Origin: Tetracentron sinense
Lineage: Eukaryota; Streptophyta; Magnoliopsida; Trochodendrales; Trochodendraceae
Assembly: GCA_015143295.1 (NCBI GenBank)
Contig: CM026570.1
Location: forward strand, 7,154,047-7,218,046
Reading direction: 5' to 3'
DNA: 64,000 nt
The stretch's first letter is position 1; each line of letters opens with the position of its first letter. Shown one piece after another: positions 59,331 to 64,000 of this stretch. The notes below the pieces were generated by a model. That model worked only from the letters and a program-made list of their open reading frames with translations, made no database searches and was not told the origin of the DNA. Position numbers and translations under genes: made by a program.

Positions 59331-60009
59331 CTCTGAGAAATACACAATGTTGTTATTTAAAAAATTATCCCGTATATATCACGAGATTTAGCCGAGATTT
59401 TAAAAATATCATGAGAAATACACAATGTTGTTGGTTTTAAAATTATAACTTGGTGATATTTATTATTATTTTCTGTAATTTCAATATATATTTTTAATCA
59501 TTACCGAGATTTAGGCGAGAAATACCCAAAAAAAAATCAGATTTGAAAATCTCCCAAGAAAAACTTCGGCCGATAAAAACCCAAGAATGAGATTTATAAC
59601 ACTGCACCACAACACATCCACGTGAAAAAAATTGGGAAGAGTACATAAATCCTCATAAAACTTCATATCTCATCTAAATCGCGTGAGACCACTTCCAAAA
59701 GATGGGGAAGCAAATTTCGACCCAACCCTCTTGGATTTGTGGTGCAAAAACTCCCAACCAGATCGCACAATGCGATTTACAGAAAATCTGATTTTTCAGA
59801 AAATTCTTGAAAAAATTCTGAAAAATACATTTATGGATGCCAAAAAATTCCAAAAAAAAACCAAAATTCTCTACTTGGAGAGACCTTTCTTACGGTAGCA
59901 TCACCCACCATATGGAGTTGTACGGATGCTGATGTCAGCACTGTGCATGGAGAAAAAAAACAGAAAAAAAGAAAACTTATGTTATCTGGAAAAAAAAAAA
60001 AACCAAACT

Positions 60010-60199
60010 TGAAGAAAAAACCCTAGGATAGGAGATGAAGAAAGAGAGAGAGAGAGAGAGAAGATTAAGGGAAAATTAGATTAGAGAGTGTCTCTCTCTA
60101 ATCTCTTTGTATTTATAATAACCCTAATAGAAAGTTACAAGTATACCCCTGAGGGGTGATCCGATGTAACACACCTACATAATAGATCACATCTCAACA
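60010..60199 (-). repeat. 5' LTR of the copia element
   Basis: 190 bp, the counterpart of 54926-55104, slightly longer because of a (GA)n expansion at about 60043-60060. Confidence 0.92.
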
Positions 60200-60750
60200 C
60201 AACTAAAGTTTTGTTTACCCTTATATGCAAACTTCTCGTGAATGAGATTTTTAAAACCTTGTCTATTTCCATGTTCCAGAAGTATGTATAATTCTCCCAC
60301 AATCAAGTTTATATTACTACCATCATAAACATCATTATCACAAATATTTGGGGTCAATAACATAAATATTGTTTATCCATTCCATAATGTTAAAGCCATG
60401 CCTTCAGTTAAGTCGTATGTTATCAAATCTTTTAGTGTTATCCCTATTCACGTCATTTTTTTCCCTTTCCCTCACCCTTTTGGAGTCTTTAACTTGCACC
60501 AACTCACTCATTCTCATTGGTGCCATTATTTTTTCTTCGTTGAATATGTCTAAACCATATCAATAAACTCTCCCTTATTTTATCACCTATTGGAACTACT
60601 TTCAAATTCTCCTAAATGCTCTCATGTTTGACCTTACCTTTTCTAGTCTTTCCACTCATTCATCTCAATATTCTCATCTCAGCTAGACTAATTCTATGAA
60701 TATGTAGCTCCTTGGTCGCCCAACAAACCAAACAAGGCAACATATCCCAA
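60200..60750. other. spacer, nothing recognised
   Basis: AT-rich DNA right of the copia element. No gene or bounded element supported. Confidence 0.45.
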
Positions 60751-60756
60751 ACCATG

Positions 60757-61462
60757 TGTTGATGGTGAATTTTGGACACGACCACGTGGCACCATGTCAT
60801 TGCACCTATATTTCATTCTTGTTGAATGAGTACCTTAAAGGCGTATGACCCACCTTAGAGATACTCAACTTTATCTTTAGGAGGTGTTTTGGAACTTGTG
60901 GTTTCGAGGGTATAAAAGAATATATTAAAGGTTGTGATAGTATAGCGGATAGTCGGATACTTATCATGGTGTCTTATAATGCTAGAAACTTAAACCTCCA
61001 ATGAGTCCTTCCTTTAACCTATAAAGTGCACTTGGATACTAATGCTTAGAACAGACGTGGTCATGGCGTCCTAAGGCAAATTGTTATAACTGCTCTACTG
61101 AGTTGTCAAGATCGTATCAAATCATAACAAAAAAAAATTTGATTTTGATACGATCCTAACTAGAAGGAAATCCACTTTGGGAAATCCTATAAATAGGGGA
61201 TTAACTTTATTAATGAGGGCATTAGAAGGAGAGTACAAATCCTTAGCATTTGGGTTGTACTTTGCAACATCATTTTCTTAAGACATTTCATAGTTCTTCT
61301 CTCTTCCCTTCAGTCACGTTCTTGGTTATTCATTTTTATCTCACCATTTTCTTTTTTCCCTTTCTGATTCTCTTCTTTGGCACTTTCTTTTTGGCGTAGT
61401 ACCGCTCGAACGGTTGAGATAATTGATCTCGACGAGTGATTGGACAATCTTCCTTTAACAAT
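60757..61462 (+). mobile_element. possible LTR of an old retrotransposon
   Basis: Begins TGTTGATGG and ends CCTTTAACA. TATA-like CTATAAATAGGGG at about 61188. About ten bases after the end is TTGATATCAAAA, which resembles the tRNA-Met primer-binding site TGGTATCA. No second LTR, pol domain or target duplication is seen, so this is tentative. Confidence 0.35.
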
Positions 61463-61759
61463 TTGTTGATATCAAAAAATTGATGGGTTGAAGACATGTC
61501 GGCCGATATATATCCTGTTTGGAGCTACCTGGTACACTAGTACGCTGAATGTAAGGTTTCCCGGTATTATGCCAATACGAGCCTAATAGGGGAGATTTTT
61601 CAATTAATTTTTTTTCTCATTTTTACACTATGATCCACAGAATAAACTATCTTGGATCCAAATTCCTGAAGATTAAATGGTCAACTTTCCAGTTCAAGAA
61701 CAAAATCCTCTTTTAACATCTTTTAGGGATTATGTCAAAATTTCAACTTTCAAATGGTA

Positions 61760-62040
61760 AGATATTTCCCAAATATTAATCAGCCCTGGTGAGGAGTCTC
61801 GAACATGAGACCTCGCTCAGATACCACTTTGACGCAGGACATCTAACCAATACTCCTAAAAGTCGCGACAAGTAGGGGCGGAAGATTAAATTTCTTTATC
61901 TCATAGCCCTGATCCAGGCTCTCGGACGAACCCCCTCGTGGGATCATGTTACACAGGCCACCCCCACCCCGAGTGTGCCCCCACTTCAAGCAGGCTGCCC
62001 CACTCGAGCCTAGTGTGAAAATGCCCCTGCATTATTATGG
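61760..62040 (-). mobile_element. possible SINE-like repeat, minus strand
   Basis: The minus strand contains GTGGTATCTGAGCGAGG followed by TCATGTTCGAGACTCC, the latter a good pol III B-box match (GTTCGAGAC). GC-rich sequence with GGCTCGAGTGGGGCAGCC lies upstream. Ends and target duplications were not resolved. Confidence 0.45.
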
Positions 62041-62800
62041 TTGTAATTCAAATATTCAATACATTCTTATTTAACTCATTGAATGTAAGGTTTTAATATC
62101 TAGATTGTATTTCCTATACTTGACTAAGTTACTATAGTTTGTATTTTCATACCTGTTAAACAGCACGCACGCCTTGTTTAACTTATAAATGTCTTACTTC
62201 TCATATGTATCTCTATTCCCAATACCCCCTTCATAAAAAAGAAGTGTAGAGGAATTCCAAGCTTATTGTATCACCATCATCCTCATCATTAATATGTTGT
62301 TTCCTTTACTCTTTATTTTATCACATCTTAAGTATTTAAAGTCTCCCTTATTTTATCACATTATCAAAGCTACTCCCAAATCTCTTAGATGCACATGCAC
62401 TTGACTTATCTTTCCTAGTCATTCCACTCATCCATCTCAGCATACTTATCTTAGCTAGACTAATTTTACGAATGTGTTGTTACATTTACTCTTTAATTTA
62501 TAATATTAGAAATTATGCATCTCAAAATAATCAAGTCAAATGTTAGATTTTACACCTTTTTTCTATCTCTTATTATTATTCTTTTAAAGGAAAATTGTGC
62601 TATTTGCATCAAACTATTATGCATTTGGGCATGCACACAACTTTTTGCTAGTTTATTACTAATCATATGGGATCTCATTTTTAAGAGGAAAATATTGCTT
62701 CTACGTTGCCAAACCTAAAATGCCTTAATTTCTTATCTTTGCCATCGTGTTCTTTTTTTGTTCACGATATTGACCCCCATGGTGAAATTTAGACGATGAT

Positions 62801-63144
62801 CATAGTTACCAGATCAAGAAGCGAAAACGAGAAGCAAAGCGGAAGTAATGCTGCTTAAAAAATCATTGGAAATGAGACACGACAATTGAGATATGGGAAC
62901 CTAACTCCCATTATTAGTATGGGAAGCCATACCTTATATTTGGAGACTTAGGCTCCTTAGGTTCCAATTCAACGATTCTTGCTTAGGGTCTAAACCCTAA
63001 GCTAGAGACTCGGGTCTATCCCATCACGTCCCACATACATAGCTCTCTTTGACCACTAAATGGGATGTGATGGAAGCGAGCTTCCCTGGAAACAATCTAG
63101 GAAAGCGAACATCCCACCTTGTACATAACTTCTTTACATTTATG
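62801..63144. mobile_element. hAT-type MITE, GAAGCGAG family, copy 2
   Basis: Starts CATAGTTACCAGATCAAGAA and shares with the 53616-54043 copy AACGAGAAGCAAAGCG, GTGATGGAAGC, CGAGCTTCC and CCCACCTTGTACATA. The right end has decayed (TTTACATTTATG). Flanks CGATGAT and CAATGAT may be the remnant duplication. Confidence 0.65.
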
Positions 63145-63530
63145 CAATGATCCATCAAACGTGTTTTACTTGGTTGCTCAAGTAACCTAATCAGATAGAA
63201 ATGAATTAATCTACAATATTTTTATCGTTAATCATGAATATATATTATAAAGAAATCAAGGCTCAACAAAATATATAATATGAGTTCACAAGCAAGTAAA
63301 CTCAAGCAGAATACAACTAAAGAAAAAGATTTCTCTAGCACTAACAGTGAGAAAAAGAAAAGAGAACCCAGCACAACCATACCTCTTTACAAAAAGCCGA
63401 CTAAATTCTCGGCTTCCCATTGGATGGAGCACCATAATAGGAGTAGGTGTCTAATCCTCAGGTCTGGATGACCTGATTGGTGCCTTTATCCTCAAAAACA
63501 ATTGTATACCTTTCTTTTCAAAGGGCTTAG
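63145..63530. other. spacer, nothing recognised
   Basis: A short plus-strand frame at 63280-63471 has low-complexity Ser/Lys/Thr text and no family match. Possibly the 3' flank of the adjoining LINE fragment. Confidence 0.4.
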
Positions 63531-63539
63531 GAAATGGCC

Positions 63540-64000
63540 CCTATAAGAAATGGCCAAATAGTTGCCCGAGAAGCCTCCAAACTCACCAAAGACCAACCTG
63601 ATAAGAAATCCAGGAGAAAAAGGAGAAGACCCAATACACCCTCATCCGAGAAAGAAAGTATCCCCAAATAGTATGAGTAAATCTGTAGTGCATAAACAAA
63701 TGATCTACCAATTCTTTAGCTTGGTGGCACAAAAAATAAAGATTCATCATCCATCACCCTCTATTCTTCAAATTGTCACATTTAAGATTTTTATCCAAGG
63801 TTGTAGTCCAAAGGAAGAAAGATACCTTGGACAAAATTCTAAAATTCCAACAATCCAATGAGGAGATAGAGCGCAAGGACCTGTCCCAAAGGATAATGCA
63901 AACAATCTCACTGTAAATCAACCGTTGTTGACCCTAAACCAAAGCCTAGCATCTCTACTATGAATACACTGAGGAAAGTTTGGCAAGCATCTCAAGAGGC
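63540..64000 (-). mobile_element. LINE fragment with zf-RVT remnant, runs off the window
   Basis: The minus strand reads SKVSFFLWTTTLDKNLKCDN, then LYFLCHQAKELVDHLFMHY, a plant LINE reverse-transcriptase zinc-binding (zf-RVT) domain in which one expected cysteine reads Phe or Tyr. RVYWVFSFF follows. Stops interrupt it. The 5' part continues beyond 64000. Confidence 0.72.

Larger units (their letters stand above)
54926..60199 (-). mobile_element. Ty1-copia retrotransposon, degenerate, both LTRs present
   Basis: LTRs lie at 54926-55104 (3') and 60010-60199 (5'). They are about 90% alike by eye, begin TGAAGAA and end TTAGCA or TCAACA on the plus strand, and are flanked by CTACT and CAACT (5-bp duplication, one mismatch). 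A polypurine tract (TTGAGGGAGAG, minus strand) abuts the 3' LTR. Domains on the minus strand follow the copia order gag, protease, integrase, reverse transcriptase, RNase H. Stops and frameshifts separate nearly every block, so the element is inactive. About 650 bp of AT-rich DNA after the 5' LTR (59340-60009) replaces the expected primer-binding site, suggesting a later insertion or rearrangement. Confidence 0.93.

Overview
The window is nuclear DNA of a flowering plant, most likely a eudicot; I cannot name the species. The grounds are GT-AG multi-exon genes for plant-specific families (a cytokinin-relay histidine phosphotransfer protein, an ATG18/BCAS3-type autophagy protein, a secreted LRR protein), AT-rich spacers with microsatellites, and a dense load of plant transposons. 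There are no bacterial-style operons and I saw no rRNA, tRNA or CRISPR array.

Layout. Positions 261-6564 are one CACTA (En/Spm) transposon with matching termini and a TTT target duplication. It carries no recognisable transposase. It does carry spliced but broken pieces of two host genes, a NIK-type LRR receptor kinase and an Hsp70 exchange factor of the FES1 type, and is itself invaded by a hAT element that contains further inserts. Next come repeat-rich spacer, the intact intronless LRR gene (12444-13646, minus), and a hAT-type MITE plus a 2.2-kb solo LTR (17751-20493). A two-exon gene for a 100-aa single-pass membrane protein follows (21008-21419, plus), then a run of small transposons and a truncated LINE. 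A complete six-exon AHP gene lies at 27423-28661 (minus).

From 29976 to 34486 there is a TRIM retrotransposon with a MITE inside its left LTR, then a Mutator-like element (30844-32938) filled with a roughly 100-bp tandem repeat whose units are palindromic, then a SINE and a Harbinger-type MITE. A decayed prolyl 4-hydroxylase fragment sits at about 36100-36493. The second half is dominated by the ATG18/BCAS3 gene (43755-49286, minus; eight exons visible, first coding exon not found) and, upstream of it, a degenerate Ty1-copia element (54926-60199) with both LTRs. The right edge holds more MITE, SINE and LINE debris.

The host genes do not form a pathway: AHP relays cytokinin phosphosignals, ATG18/BCAS3 acts in autophagy, the LRR protein is secreted, and the 100-aa protein is of unknown function. 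From memory, Arabidopsis has an AHP gene (At1g03430), a close LRR relative (At1g03440) and ATG18g (At1g03380) within one short block, so the window may preserve an old linkage stretched by transposons.

Many element boundaries are supported directly by target-site duplications read from the sequence. Family names and gene identities rest on motif recognition without database searches.
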